Shown in pieces: positions 7,891-17,396 of a DNA stretch of 44,635 bases. The first letter of the stretch is position 1, and each line of letters opens with the position of its first letter. The notes beneath the pieces are model-generated. The model did no database searches and had not been told where the DNA came from. It saw nothing but the letters and a program-made list of their open reading frames with translations. A program made the position numbers and the translations under genes. The stretch is taken from contig SFIY01000018.1 of NCBI GenBank assembly GCA_004555205.1, positions 1-44,635 of the forward strand, given 5' to 3'. Source of the stretch: Clostridiales bacterium. Its GTDB lineage: Bacteria > Bacillota > Clostridia > Oscillospirales > Oscillospiraceae.

Positions 7891-8840
7891 ATGCCTTCGA
7901 TCAAATACATTGCCCGTGTGCTGAGCGGTGTGCGATTCAAAAAGCTGGATCACATCATGGAGATCGTCAAGGAAAAGAGCGGCCAGAACAAGGTGCACAC
8001 CTTTTTTGACATTCTCTGGTGCGCGGCACGCTACGGCGCCGGCTACTATGACTATCTGATGTTCGGTTTTTACGACATGAACGGCCGGGAGCGGGACACC
8101 TATCTGACCCGCGTGCGCAACAAAAAAGTGCAGGAGATCATGAACGACATTGCCTACAGCGACGAGTTTGACGACAAGCTCCGCTTCAATGAAAACTTCG
8201 CCGAGTTTTTGGGCCGCAAGACCCTCAACGGCGAAACGGCCACCGTCGCTGATCTGACCGCCTTTCTGGACGGGCAGGAGGCCATCTTTGCCAAGATCAA
8301 CCACGGCGACTGCGGCCGCGGCGTGGAAAAGCTGTATGTGAAGGATTTTGAAAGTCCCGCAGCGATGCTGGACTATATTCAGGAAAACAAGCTGGTGGTG
8401 CTGGAGCAGGTGCTTACGATCTGGTGGACGACACCGTGCACATCGCCTACATCACCGTGAAGATGGGGCGCGGCGGCGGCGTATGCGACAACTCCGGTCA
8501 GGGCGGCGTCCTCTGCCGCGTGGATATAGAGAGCGGCAAGATCTGCTCCCCCGCCACGGATGATTATTTCAATGTTTACGATAAGCACCCCGACACGGGC
8601 ATCGTGTTCCGGGGCTATCAGCTTCCCATGGTGGACGAGGCCATTGCCCTGGCCAAAAAGGCGGCCCGCAAGGTGCCGCAGGTAGGCCATGTGGGTTGGG
8701 ATGTGGCCATCACGCCCGACGGCCCGGCCATCATCGAGGGCAATGACTTTCCCGGCACCGACCTGTGCCAGCTCTATCCCCACTATCCCGAAAAGCGCGG
8801 CCTGTGGCCCTACTACAAGGAACTGCTGCACATCAAATGA
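7891..8840 (+). pseudogene. Sugar-transfer-associated type ATP-grasp protein, frame broken by an internal deletion
   Basis: The gene starts at ATG 7891 behind AGAAAGGAAG. Its first part runs to LVVLEQVL near 8414 and includes an ATP-grasp-type KINHGDCGRGVEKLYV loop. It then enters a wrong frame and stops at 8460. From 8418 another frame continues with DLVDDTVHIAYITVKMG, GGGVCDNSGQGGV and the metal-binding end GPAIIEGNDFPGTDL, up to 8840. About 20 residues expected between the two parts (usually a stretch around SVNTVR) are missing. ATP-grasp enzymes join a carboxylate to an amine or similar group. Its place after murT and the GatD-like gene suggests a cell-wall or envelope substrate, by inference only. 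Confidence 0.8.
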
Positions 8841-8846
8841 CGCAAA

Positions 8847-8875
8847 AGAGGAGCCAAGGCGGCTCCTCTTTTTTT
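8847..8875 (+). terminator. Terminator of the mnmG-murT operon
   Basis: Perfect 9-bp stem AGAGGAGCC/GGCTCCTCT with a 5-base loop, followed by a run of T. Confidence 0.9.
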
Positions 8876-8881
8876 GATAAA

Positions 8882-8914
8882 ACAACAGGGCATCCGATGA
8901 GGATGCCCTGTTGT
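8882..8914 (-). terminator. Terminator of nifJ
   Basis: Perfect 14-bp stem ACAACAGGGCATCC/GGATGCCCTGTTGT around the loop GATGA, just after the nifJ stop. On the minus strand it continues into TTTTATCA. With the neighbouring hairpin it separates two converging transcripts. Confidence 0.75.
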
Positions 8915-8926
8915 GATGAACAGCAG

Positions 8927-11900
8927 TTACTTGTTGTACATGTCGATGAGCTTGAGCAGGTGCTCATAGCGTGCCTGTGCCTCGGCCTCGTTGCGGGCGA
9001 ACAGGTCGCCGGCGCGGTCGGGGAACTCGCGGGTCAGGCGGGAATAGCGGGCCTCGTTCATCAGGAATTCCTGATAGCCGCCGGCAGGCGCCTTGGAATC
9101 CAGCGTGAACTTCTTCTCGGCCTCGGGATTATAGCGGAACAGGTTCCAATAACCGCAGTCCACGGCCTTCTTCATTTCCTTCTGGCAGTTCATCATGCCG
9201 CCCTTGATGGAGTGCATCTCGCAGGGAGCGTAGCCGATGATCAGGGACGGGCCGTGATAGGCCTCCGCCTCGGTGATGGCCTTGATGGTCTGGGCGGGGT
9301 TGGCGCCCATGGCCACCTGCGCCACATACACATAGCCGTACTGCATGGCGATCTCCGCCAGGCTCTTCTTCTTGACCTCCTTGCCGGCGGCGGCAAACTG
9401 TGCCACCTGACCGATGTTGGAGGCCTTGGAGGCTTGACCGCCGGTGTTGGAATAGACCTCGGTATCGAACACGAAGATGTTCACATCCTGCTTGGAGGCG
9501 ATGACATGATCCAGTCCGCCGTAGCCGATGTCGTAGGCCCAGCCGTCGCCGCCGAAGATCCACATGGACTTCTTGGCCAGATATTCCTTCTTATCCAGAA
9601 TGTCCAGCGCCAGACGGCAGGCATCGCAGCCGCAATACGCCACGCCGGCAGCCTTTTCATCCTGTGCCTTCTTGAGCATTTCAGGCGCCTTGTCCCCATA
9701 GATCTCCTTCGCCTTGGCAGAGGAGAAGAAGGCAATCGCTTCATCCACGGTGCCGACGCTCTCCATCAGAGCCTTCACATAAGCCTTGGCAGGCTCGGCG
9801 TTGGCCGTGCCGTCATCCATGGTATCCAGCCATGCCTGAGCGGCAGCCTTCAGCTCGGCGCGGGCATAGGGGATGGCCATCAGCTCACGGGTCTTGGCCG
9901 CCAGATCCTCGCGGATCTTCTGCTGGCCCACATACATGCCCAGACCGTGCTCCGCGTTATCCTCGAACAGGGAGTTGCACCATGCCGGGCCGTGGCCGTC
10001 CTTATTGGTGCAGTAGGGCGAAGTGGCAGCCGGACCGCCCCAGATGGAGGAACAGCCGGTGGCATTGGACACATACATATGATCGCCGAACAACTGGGTG
10101 ACCAGACGGGCATAGCTGGTTTCCGCGCAGCCTGCGCAGGAGCCGGAGAACTCCAGCATGGGCTGCTTGAACTGGCTGCCCTTGACGGTGTTATCCTGCA
10201 TATCCTTCTTCTCGGCGACCTTCGCCACGCAGTAATCAAACACTTCCTGCTGGGGCTTTTCGCCCTCCATGGCGACCATGCTCAGCGCGTTGACCGGGCA
10301 GGCGCCCACGCAGACGCCGCAGCCCATGCAGTCCAGCGGGCTGATGGCCATGGTGAACTGATACACACCCTTGCCCTTACCGGCCTTCACATCCACGATC
10401 TTGGCCGCAGCGGGAGCGGCAGCCGCTTCCTCAGCGGTCAGCGCATAGGGACGGATGGTGGCGTGGGGGCAGACGTAAGCACACTGGTTGCACTGGATAC
10501 ACTTAACGGCATCCCAGGTGGGAACGGACACGGCCACGCCGCGCTTTTCGTAGGCGGAGGCGCCCAGCTCGAACTGGCCGTCCACATGATCGACGAAGGC
10601 GGAAACGGGCAGGCTGTCGCCGTCCATCTTGCCCACGGGATCGAGAATGTTGGTCACCATCTTCACCAGCTCCGGCTTGCCTTCCTTCTCGGCAGGCGCC
10701 TTGGTGTCGACCGCGTCGGCCCAATCGGCGGGAACGTCGATCTTCTTGAAGGCGGTAGCGCCCAGATCGATGGCCTTGTGGTTCATATCCACGATGTCCT
10801 GGCCCTTCTTCAGGTAGGAGGCGGTGGCCTTCTCCTTCATGTAGGCAATGGCGTCTTCCTGAGGCATGACCTTTGCCAGCGTGAAGAAGGCGGACTGGAG
10901 AATGGTGTTGTTGCGCTTGCCCATACCGATCTCAATGGCCAGATCAATGGCGTTGATGGTATAGAGTTGGATATTGTTTTTGGCAATGTAACGCTTGGAG
11001 GCGGCATCCATATGCTCGTTCAGCTCCTCGGCGCTCCACTGGCAGTTAATCATATACACGCCGCCGGGCTTCACATCCTGCACCATCTTGAAGCCCTTGG
11101 TCACATAGCTGGGATTGTGGCAGGCCACGAAGTCGGCCTTATTGATGTAGTAAGGGCTGCGGATGGGCTTGTCACCGAAGCGCAGATGGCTGATAGTGAC
11201 GCCGCCGGTCTTCTTGGAGTCATACTGGAAGTAGGCCTGTACATACTTGTCGGTGTGGTCGCCGATGATCTTGATGGAGTTCTTGTTGGCGCCCACCGTA
11301 CCGTCGCCGCCCAGACCCCAGAACTTGCACTCGATGGTGCCTTCTGCGGCGGTGTTGGGGCAGTTCTCCTCCTCGGGCAGGGACAGATTGGTCACATCGT
11401 CCACGATACCGATGGTGAACTGGCGCTTCATCTCGTCCTTCTTCAGCTCACTGTAAACAGCGAACACGGAGGCAGGCGGCGTATCCTTGCTGCCCAGACC
11501 GTAACGGCCGCCGATGACGGCTACATCGTTTCTGCCGGCATTGGCCAGCGCGGTGACAACGTCCTGATACAGAGGCTCGCCCATGGCGCCGGGCTCCTTG
11601 GTGCGGTCCAGCACGGCGATCTTCTTGGCGGTAGCAGGAATGGCGGCAATCAGCTTCTCGGGCGCGAACGGACGGTACAGGCGAACCTTGACCAGACCCA
11701 CCTTCTCGCCGTGAGCGTTCAGATAGTCAATGACCTCCTCCGCCACATCGCAGATGGAGCCCATGGCAACGATCACACGGTCCGCGTCGGCGGCGCCGTA
11801 GTAGTTGAATAACTGATAGTCGGTGCCCAGCTTCTCATTGACCTTGGCCATGTACTTCTCCACCACGGCGGGCAGCGCATCGTAGTAGCTGTTGCAGGCT

Positions 11901-12589
11901 TCACGGTGCTGGAAGAAGATGTCGCCGTTCTCATGGCTGCCGCGCATATGGGGATGCTCGGGGTTGAGCGCGTGCTTGCGGAACGCCGCCACGGCGTCCA
12001 TATCGCACATATCCTTCAGATCGTCATAGTCCCAGACGGCGATCTTCTGGATCTCATGGCTGGTGCGGAAGCCGTCGAAGAAGTTGATGAAGGGCACCTT
12101 GCCGCTCAGCGCCGCCAGATGTGCCACGGGAGAAAGGTCCATAACCTCCTGCACGTTGCCCTCGCACAGCATGGCAAAGCCGGTCTGGCGGCAGGCCATC
12201 ACGTCGGAATGATCGCCGAAAATGTTCAGCGCGTGGGTGGAAACGGTACGGGCCGACACATGGAACACGCAGGGGAGCTGCTCTGCCGCAATCTTATACA
12301 TATTGGGGATCATCAGCAGCAGGCCCTGAGAGGCCGTGTATGTAGTGGTCAGGGCGCCGGCGCCCAGAGAGCCGTGCACTGCACCGGCAGCGCCTGCTTC
12401 GGACTGCATCTCCACCACCTTGACCTGTGTGCCGAAGATGTTCTTCCGGCCGGCGGCAGACCACTGGTCCACAAAGTCGGCCATGGGGCTGGACGGGGTG
12501 ATGGGGTAGATGGCTGCCACTTCACTGAACGCATAGGATACATGCGCCGCAGCATTGTTGCCATCCATGGATTTCATTTTACGAATCAT
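8927..12589 (-). CDS. nifJ: Pyruvate:ferredoxin (flavodoxin) oxidoreductase, single-chain
   Basis: A 1220-residue enzyme that oxidises pyruvate with CoA to acetyl-CoA and CO2 and reduces ferredoxin, the central step of clostridial fermentation. Domains are in the usual order: the N-terminal domain with YPITPSSPMADFVDQW, the gamma-type domain (KFWGLGGDGTVGANKNSIK), a two-cluster ferredoxin domain (CIQCNQCAYVCPHATIRP and CMGCGVCVGACPVNAL), and the TPP domain with CAGCAET, IFGGDGWAYDIGYGGLDHV and NTGGQASKASNIGQVAQF. The start at 12589 is fixed by AAGGAGG 7 bases upstream; the open frame extends 34 codons further without a better signal. Length is normal. Monocistronic, with its own promoter and terminator. 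Confidence 0.98.
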   Translation of the reverse strand: MIRKMKSMDGNNAAAHVSYAFSEVAAIYPITPSSPMADFVDQWSAAGRKNIFGTQVKVVEMQSEAGAAGAVHGSLGAGALTTTYTASQGLLLMIPNMYKIAAEQLPCVFHVSARTVSTHALNIFGDHSDVMACRQTGFAMLCEGNVQEVMDLSPVAHLAALSGKVPFINFFDGFRTSHEIQKIAVWDYDDLKDMCDMDAVAAFRKHALNPEHPHMRGSHENGDIFFQHREACNSYYDALPAVVEKYMAKVNEKLGTDYQLFNYYGAADADRVIVAMGSICDVAEEVIDYLNAHGEKVGLVKVRLYRPFAPEKLIAAIPATAKKIAVLDRTKEPGAMGEPLYQDVVTALANAGRNDVAVIGGRYGLGSKDTPPASVFAVYSELKKDEMKRQFTIGIVDDVTNLSLPEEENCPNTAAEGTIECKFWGLGGDGTVGANKNSIKIIGDHTDKYVQAYFQYDSKKTGGVTISHLRFGDKPIRSPYYINKADFVACHNPSYVTKGFKMVQDVKPGGVYMINCQWSAEELNEHMDAASKRYIAKNNIQLYTINAIDLAIEIGMGKRNNTILQSAFFTLAKVMPQEDAIAYMKEKATASYLKKGQDIVDMNHKAIDLGATAFKKIDVPADWADAVDTKAPAEKEGKPELVKMVTNILDPVGKMDGDSLPVSAFVDHVDGQFELGASAYEKRGVAVSVPTWDAVKCIQCNQCAYVCPHATIRPYALTAEEAAAAPAAAKIVDVKAGKGKGVYQFTMAISPLDCMGCGVCVGACPVNALSMVAMEGEKPQQEVFDYCVAKVAEKKDMQDNTVKGSQFKQPMLEFSGSCAGCAETSYARLVTQLFGDHMYVSNATGCSSIWGGPAATSPYCTNKDGHGPAWCNSLFEDNAEHGLGMYVGQQKIREDLAAKTRELMAIPYARAELKAAAQAWLDTMDDGTANAEPAKAYVKALMESVGTVDEAIAFFSSAKAKEIYGDKAPEMLKKAQDEKAAGVAYCGCDACRLALDILDKKEYLAKKSMWIFGGDGWAYDIGYGGLDHVIASKQDVNIFVFDTEVYSNTGGQASKASNIGQVAQFAAAGKEVKKKSLAEIAMQYGYVYVAQVAMGANPAQTIKAITEAEAYHGPSLIIGYAPCEMHSIKGGMMNCQKEMKKAVDCGYWNLFRYNPEAEKKFTLDSKAPAGGYQEFLMNEARYSRLTREFPDRAGDLFARNEAEAQARYEHLLKLIDMYNK

Positions 12590-12616
12590 GAAATGAACCT
12601 CCTTCATTATCTCTTT

Positions 12617-12676
12617 CCCCTTATCAGGGGAATTCTTTGCATTGTTCATAATACCACAAACATCGCCTCGTGTAAA
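12617..12676 (-). promoter_or_regulatory. nifJ promoter and short leader hairpin
   Basis: On the minus strand TTTACA (12671-12676) and TATTAT (12648-12653) are 17 bases apart. The leader carries the perfect inverted repeat TTCCCC-TTATCA-GGGGAA at 12617-12634, too short and without a T run to be a terminator. It may stabilise the mRNA 5' end. Confidence 0.7.
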
Positions 12677-12876
12677 CCGCTTTTTTGTCATTTTTACTAT
12701 TTCAAAGATTTTTCTTCACCATGCGCAAAAATTCTCACGCCGCAAACATACTTTTTAGGCAAAAGCGTTTTATGCAAAATTTTCTGCCTGTATTTTTGAT
12801 AAAAAGATTCCCTGCCGGGGCATTTTGTGGTAAGATAAGCTATATTATTGTGTTTTACGGAAAGGAAGCGGGCAGG

Positions 12877-14391
12877 ATGGTAGTGACGGTGCGTTCACTG
12901 GGGCTTAACGGCATCAGCGGTTACGAGGTCGCGGTGGAATGTTTTCTTTCCGGCGGTCTGCCGGCCTTTGATGTGGTGGGTCTGCCCGATGCGGCGGTGC
13001 GCGAGGCCCGGGAGCGTGTGCGCTCGGCGGTCAAAAGCAGCGGCATCAAGTTCCCTGTCAGCCGCATTACCGTGAATCTGGCGCCTGCCAGCCAGCGCAA
13101 GGAGGGCACGGTCTACGACCTGCCGATCCTGCTGGGCATTCTGCGTGCTTCGGAAGAACTGCCGGAATTGCCGGAGGATGCCGCCTTTTTGGGCGAGCTG
13201 AGCCTGGGCGGCAGCCTGCGCCGCGTAAGCGGTGTACTGCCCATGGCGCTGTGCGCGGCACGTCTGGGGATCCGCACCTTATATGTTCCCGACGAAAATG
13301 CGGCCGAGGCCACGCTGGCAGACGGCATCACCGTATACGGCGTGGAAAATATCGGACAGCTCCTCCGCCACTTAAAGGGCGAGGAAGCCATTGCCCCGGC
13401 GCCAAAATGGCAGATCACGCCTGTTGACCGGCCCCTGCCGGACTTTTCCGATGTAATGGGGCAGGAAAATGTGAAGCGCGCGCTGGAGGTGGCAGCCGCC
13501 GGCGGACATAACGCGCTGCTGATCGGCTCGCCCGGCTCCGGCAAGTCCATGCTGGCGCGGCGGCTGCCGTCTATCCTGCCGGATATGACACGGGAGGAAT
13601 CCCTGCAGACCACGGAGATCTACTCCGTGGCCGGCATGACACAGGCCGACCACCCCTTGGTGACGGAACGGCCCTTCCGCACACCCCACCACACGGCCTC
13701 GCCGGTATCTCTCAGCGGCGGCGGCGCCGTTCCCCGTCCGGGTGAGATCTCGCTGGCACACAACGGCGTCCTCTTTCTGGACGAATTGCCGGAATTTGAT
13801 AAATCCGCCCTGGAAACCCTGCGTCAGCCGTTAGAAGACGGTGTCGTGACCATTACACGCGCCGCCGGCAGTTTGACACTGCCCAGCCGGTTCATGCTGA
13901 TCTGCGCCATGAACCCCTGCCGCTGCGGATGGTACGCTCATCCCGACCGCCGCTGTACCTGCTCGGAAGCGCAGGTGCAGCATTATATGCGCCGGATCTC
14001 CGGGCCGCTGCTGGACCGCATCGATATGCACATCACCGTCCCCAGCGTGGATTACGAAGCCATGCGGCGGCGGGAAGCGGCAGAATCCTCCGCCCAGGTG
14101 CGCAAGCGCGTCAATGCCGCACGGGAAATACAGAAAAAGCGCTATGCAGGGACGGAGGTCACCTGCAACGCCTACATGACACCGGCCATGATCGGGGCAT
14201 ACTGCGCATTGGATGACAAGGGCGAAAAGCTGATGAAGGGCGCCTTTGACCGCCTTGGCCTGACCGGCCGCAGCCACGACCGCATTTTGCGCATGGCACG
14301 CACCATTGCCGATCTGGAGGGCAGCGAACAGATCGAGGCCATCCACCTGGCCGAAGCGATACAGTATCGCAGCAACAACCTATTAAAATAA
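12877..14391 (+). CDS. YifB/ComM family Mg-chelatase-like AAA+ ATPase
   Basis: A 504-residue protein of the YifB/ComM family. ComM of naturally competent bacteria is a helicase that promotes branch migration during transformation; in clostridia the role is not settled. The N-terminal domain (VRSLGLNGISGYEVAVE, FDVVGLPDAAVREARERVRSA) is Lon-protease-like in fold. The AAA+ core has Walker A GSPGSGKSML at about residue 215 and Walker B VLFLDELPEF near 296, then a Cys-rich insert MNPCRCGWYAHPDRRCTC and the C-terminal Mg-chelatase domain with TGRSHDRILRMARTIADL. The start at 12877 begins the conserved domain; the longer frame upstream is AT-rich and non-conserved. It heads a same-strand run with thiI and cinA. 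Confidence 0.92.
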   Translation: MVVTVRSLGLNGISGYEVAVECFLSGGLPAFDVVGLPDAAVREARERVRSAVKSSGIKFPVSRITVNLAPASQRKEGTVYDLPILLGILRASEELPELPEDAAFLGELSLGGSLRRVSGVLPMALCAARLGIRTLYVPDENAAEATLADGITVYGVENIGQLLRHLKGEEAIAPAPKWQITPVDRPLPDFSDVMGQENVKRALEVAAAGGHNALLIGSPGSGKSMLARRLPSILPDMTREESLQTTEIYSVAGMTQADHPLVTERPFRTPHHTASPVSLSGGGAVPRPGEISLAHNGVLFLDELPEFDKSALETLRQPLEDGVVTITRAAGSLTLPSRFMLICAMNPCRCGWYAHPDRRCTCSEAQVQHYMRRISGPLLDRIDMHITVPSVDYEAMRRREAAESSAQVRKRVNAAREIQKKRYAGTEVTCNAYMTPAMIGAYCALDDKGEKLMKGAFDRLGLTGRSHDRILRMARTIADLEGSEQIEAIHLAEAIQYRSNNLLK

Positions 14392-14416
14392 TGTATACAC
14401 CGTAAGGAGAAACCCC

Positions 14417-15586
14417 ATGCAAGAAATCATCCTGTGCAAGCTGGGCGAGGTGGTCCTGAAAGGGCTGAACCGCCGCAGCTTTGAAATGAAGCTGATGAGC
14501 AATATCCGCCGCCGCACCCAGCGCTTCGGCAAGTTCAAGGTCTATTCCCGCCAGAGCACCATTTATGTGGAGCCGATGGGCGCATGCGATGTGACCGGCG
14601 CGTATGAGGCCTGCAAGCAGATTTTCGGCATCATCGCCATTGCCCGTGCCCTGCCCTGCGAGAAGAATGTGATGACCATTTTCCGCACTGCCCGGACCTA
14701 TCTGGGCGACGCAATGCGTCAGGCACGCAGCTTCAAGGTGGAGAGCAAGCGCGCCGACAAGACCTTCCCCCTCGGTTCCATCCAGCTCAGCCAGCAGGTG
14801 GGCGGTCTGCTCAACGAGGCATTCCCCCATGTGAAGGTAGATGTGCATCATCCGGAACTGACCGTCTATATCGAGATCCGCGAGGATGCAGCGTATGTAC
14901 ACGGACCGGCAGAGAGCGCCGCGGGCGGTCTGCCCATCGGCATGGGCGGTCAGGCGGTGAGCCTGCTCTCCGGCGGTATCGACTCGCCGGTAGCCTCCTA
15001 CATGATGGCCAAGCGCGGCGTACAGTTGGAGATGATTCACTTTGCCTCGCCTCCCTACACCTCCCGAATGGCCCGCGAAAAGGTGCTGCAGTTGGCCAGG
15101 GAGCTGACGCCCTGGTGCGGCCGGCTGACCGTTTACATCATTCCCTTTACCGAAATTCAGGAGGAAATCCGCCGCAACTGCCCCGAAGACCATTTTACGC
15201 TGATTATGCGCCGCTTTATGATGCGTTTGGCCGACCGTCTGGCCAAGGAGCTGCACTGCAAGGCGCTGGTGACCGGTGAATGTCTGGGACAGGTGGCAAG
15301 CCAGACCATGCAGGCCCTGCGCGTCAGCGAGGATGTGACCGATCTGCCTGTTCTGCGTCCGCTCATCGGCATGGACAAGGAGGAAATCGTCCGTCTGGCG
15401 CGCCACATCGGCACCTTCGACACCTCCATCCTTCCCTACGAGGATTGCTGCACCGTGTTTACGCCCCGCCATCCCAAGACCAAGCCCGTGGTGGAGGAGG
15501 TGCGCGAGATGGAGCAGGCGCTGGACATCGAGGGCCTTACAGCGCGCGCCATGGCCGCGCGGGAAATGGTGAAAGTGAAATTGTAA
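14417..15586 (+). CDS. thiI: tRNA 4-thiouridine sulfurtransferase ThiI (no rhodanese domain)
   Basis: A 389-residue enzyme that activates U8 of tRNA with ATP for sulfur insertion, giving 4-thiouridine; a role in thiamine thiazole synthesis is known for some members. The N-terminal ferredoxin-like and THUMP domains span about residues 1-165, followed by the PP-loop pyrophosphatase motif SLLSGGIDSPVASYM at about residue 178. The protein ends after the PP-loop domain and lacks the C-terminal rhodanese domain of E. coli ThiI, as is common in Firmicutes, where a cysteine desulfurase partner supplies sulfur. No desulfurase gene is adjacent here. AAGGAG lies before the ATG; cinA follows 13 bases later. 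Confidence 0.95.
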   Translation: MQEIILCKLGEVVLKGLNRRSFEMKLMSNIRRRTQRFGKFKVYSRQSTIYVEPMGACDVTGAYEACKQIFGIIAIARALPCEKNVMTIFRTARTYLGDAMRQARSFKVESKRADKTFPLGSIQLSQQVGGLLNEAFPHVKVDVHHPELTVYIEIREDAAYVHGPAESAAGGLPIGMGGQAVSLLSGGIDSPVASYMMAKRGVQLEMIHFASPPYTSRMAREKVLQLARELTPWCGRLTVYIIPFTEIQEEIRRNCPEDHFTLIMRRFMMRLADRLAKELHCKALVTGECLGQVASQTMQALRVSEDVTDLPVLRPLIGMDKEEIVRLARHIGTFDTSILPYEDCCTVFTPRHPKTKPVVEEVREMEQALDIEGLTARAMAAREMVKVKL

Positions 15587-15599
15587 GGAGCGAAACGAT

Positions 15600-16859
15600 A
15601 TGTCCCATTATGCCGAGCTTATTGCCGTGGGTACGGAGCTGCTGCTGGGCAATGTGGCCAACACCGACGCGCAATATCTCTCCGAGCAATTGGCGCTTGT
15701 GGGGGTGGACGTGCTGTACCACACCGCCGTGGGCGACAATCCGGCAAGGCTGCGGGAGGTCATTGATGTGGCACGCCGCCGCTGCGATCTGCTGATCTTT
15801 ACCGGCGGATTAGGGCCCACCTACGACGACCTGACCAAGGAAACGGTCTGCCTCGCCTTTGACCGGCCGTTGGACTTCCATCCGGAGATCGCCGACGAGA
15901 TACGGCACTACTTTGACACGGTGTTTCGCCGCGAAAGCCCGGCGTGCAATTTGCAGCAGGCCTATTTGCCCCGGGATTGCACCGTCTTTCACAATCCGGT
16001 GGGTACGGCGCCCGGCTGCGCCTTTACCGCAGACGGCGTGACGGTGGTCATGCTGCCCGGCGTGCCGCGGGAGTGCCGCTATCTCACCGATCACGCGCTG
16101 ATCCCCTATCTGAAAGCGCAGCAGCAGGAGGTCATCCTCTCCCATGACCTGCATGTATTCGGCCTGACCGAGCCGCAGGTGCAGGAGCGGCTGGCCGACT
16201 TGATGGACGAGGCGGTGAATCCGTCCCTGGCGCCCTACGCCAAGCCCGGCGAGGTCATGCTGCGTCTGACGGCAAAGGCCGGCAGCGAAGCAGCCTGCGA
16301 GGAATTGATGGCGCCGCTCTTTTGGGATGCGCGCAGTCGGCTGGGCGAGTATCTCTACGGCGTGGACGCAGGCAGCTTGGAAGAGCGGACAGCCCGGCTT
16401 TTGAAAGACAGGCAGCTCACCTTTTCCGCCGCCGAAAGCTGCACAGGCGGTCTGATCGCCAAGCGCATGACCGATGTGCCCGGCGCCTCCGCCGTGTTTC
16501 TGGGCGGTGTGGTGAGCTATACCAACGGCGTAAAGGCCCATGTGTTGGGCGTACCCCAAGACGTTCTGGACAAATACGGCGCGGTAAGCGTACCGACAGC
16601 CAGGGCCATGGCGGAAGGCGTCCGGCACTTGACCGGCTCCGATCTGGCCGTGTCCGTCACCGGTGTGGCAGGCCCCGATAAGGACGACCGGGGCAACGAG
16701 GTGGGCACGGTGTTTATCGCCCTGGCCGACGGACGCAAAACCGTGGTACGGAAGCTGGATCTGGGCACCGGCCGCGAGCGAGTACGCACCATGGCCGCCC
16801 ACCATGCCTTTGACATGATACGAAGATACTTGACCGACTTACCGATGGAAGGAGAATGA
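15600..16859 (+). CDS. cinA: CinA family protein (competence/damage-inducible, nicotinamide mononucleotide deamidase)
   Basis: A 419-residue protein with both usual parts. The N-terminal MoCF-like domain starts AELIAVGTELLLGNVANTDAQ and contains FTGGLGPTYDDLTKE; in characterised CinA proteins it has ADP-ribose pyrophosphatase activity. The C-terminal domain contains FSAAESCTGGLIAKRMTDVPGAS and VAGPDKD, matching the PncC-type deamidase that returns NMN to nicotinic acid mononucleotide. It is in one run with the ComM-like gene, a pairing that loosely recalls competence genes, although no DNA uptake genes are in the window. The start has a GGAG site. Confidence 0.95.
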   Translation: MSHYAELIAVGTELLLGNVANTDAQYLSEQLALVGVDVLYHTAVGDNPARLREVIDVARRRCDLLIFTGGLGPTYDDLTKETVCLAFDRPLDFHPEIADEIRHYFDTVFRRESPACNLQQAYLPRDCTVFHNPVGTAPGCAFTADGVTVVMLPGVPRECRYLTDHALIPYLKAQQQEVILSHDLHVFGLTEPQVQERLADLMDEAVNPSLAPYAKPGEVMLRLTAKAGSEAACEELMAPLFWDARSRLGEYLYGVDAGSLEERTARLLKDRQLTFSAAESCTGGLIAKRMTDVPGASAVFLGGVVSYTNGVKAHVLGVPQDVLDKYGAVSVPTARAMAEGVRHLTGSDLAVSVTGVAGPDKDDRGNEVGTVFIALADGRKTVVRKLDLGTGRERVRTMAAHHAFDMIRRYLTDLPMEGE

Positions 16860-16864
16860 AAATT

Positions 16865-17335
16865 ATGGCAAAAAGTTATGTCAACCACTATCAAAACAAC
16901 GAGGACCCCTATGCCCGTCAGGAGCGGGCTAAGCAGAAGGCTAAGGGCAACCCCAACAAGAACGTGCATCACAAGAAGAATAACTCCAATTATCAGGGCG
17001 CCGTGATGGCCAAGATGCTGGCGGACAAGGCCGCCAAGCGGGAAAAGGTCATTCTGCCCCTGTGGCTGAAGATCGTCATTGCCGCCATGCTGGTGTCCGT
17101 CATTGTGGTGCTGATCCTGCGTCTGGCCGTGTATAAGGACAGTTTGTTCCTGACGTATCTGTCCTCCCTGCTGCTGGGCCTCTCCTGTGCCGTGCTGTTT
17201 TATACCCGCCGCTTTTTCCATAAGAAAAAGGACTCCCGTATGTACGGCTTTATCACCATCGTGCTGGCGGTGATGGCTATTATTTACATTTTCTCCGGCG
17301 CCACCGGCCTTTTGCATTTGGCAGGTTTGTTCTGA
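16865..17335 (+). CDS. Small membrane protein with three predicted helices, unknown function
   Basis: A 156-residue protein of no recognised family. The first 60 residues are strongly basic and hydrophilic (KQKAKGNPNKN). Three hydrophobic segments follow: LKIVIAAMLVSVIVVLIL, LTYLSSLLLGLSCAVLF and FITIVLAVMAIIYIFSG. With the basic N-terminus it is probably an inner-membrane protein with that part in the cytoplasm. Start 16865 is preferred over an ATG 9 bases earlier, because GGAAGGAGA would directly abut the earlier one. Its coding region begins 5 bases after the cinA stop, so it is likely cotranscribed with thiI and cinA. Confidence 0.75.
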   Translation: MAKSYVNHYQNNEDPYARQERAKQKAKGNPNKNVHHKKNNSNYQGAVMAKMLADKAAKREKVILPLWLKIVIAAMLVSVIVVLILRLAVYKDSLFLTYLSSLLLGLSCAVLFYTRRFFHKKKDSRMYGFITIVLAVMAIIYIFSGATGLLHLAGLF

Positions 17336-17360
17336 TTTTTGAAAAAAACGTATTTTGCCG

Positions 17361-17389
17361 TTGACAAACGGGTATAAAGTGAGTAAGAT
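17361..17389 (+). promoter_or_regulatory. Promoter of the T-box/ileS transcript
   Basis: Consensus TTGACA (17361-17366), a 17-base spacer and TAAGAT (17384-17389). Confidence 0.85.
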
Positions 17390-17396
17390 ACAATGT

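Noticed and set aside
8765..11812. 1015-codon plus-strand open frame opposite nifJ
   Set aside because: It is antisense to a complete, motif-rich nifJ, and its His/Leu/Gly-rich composition is what GC-rich antisense frames give. It has no ribosome site of its own.
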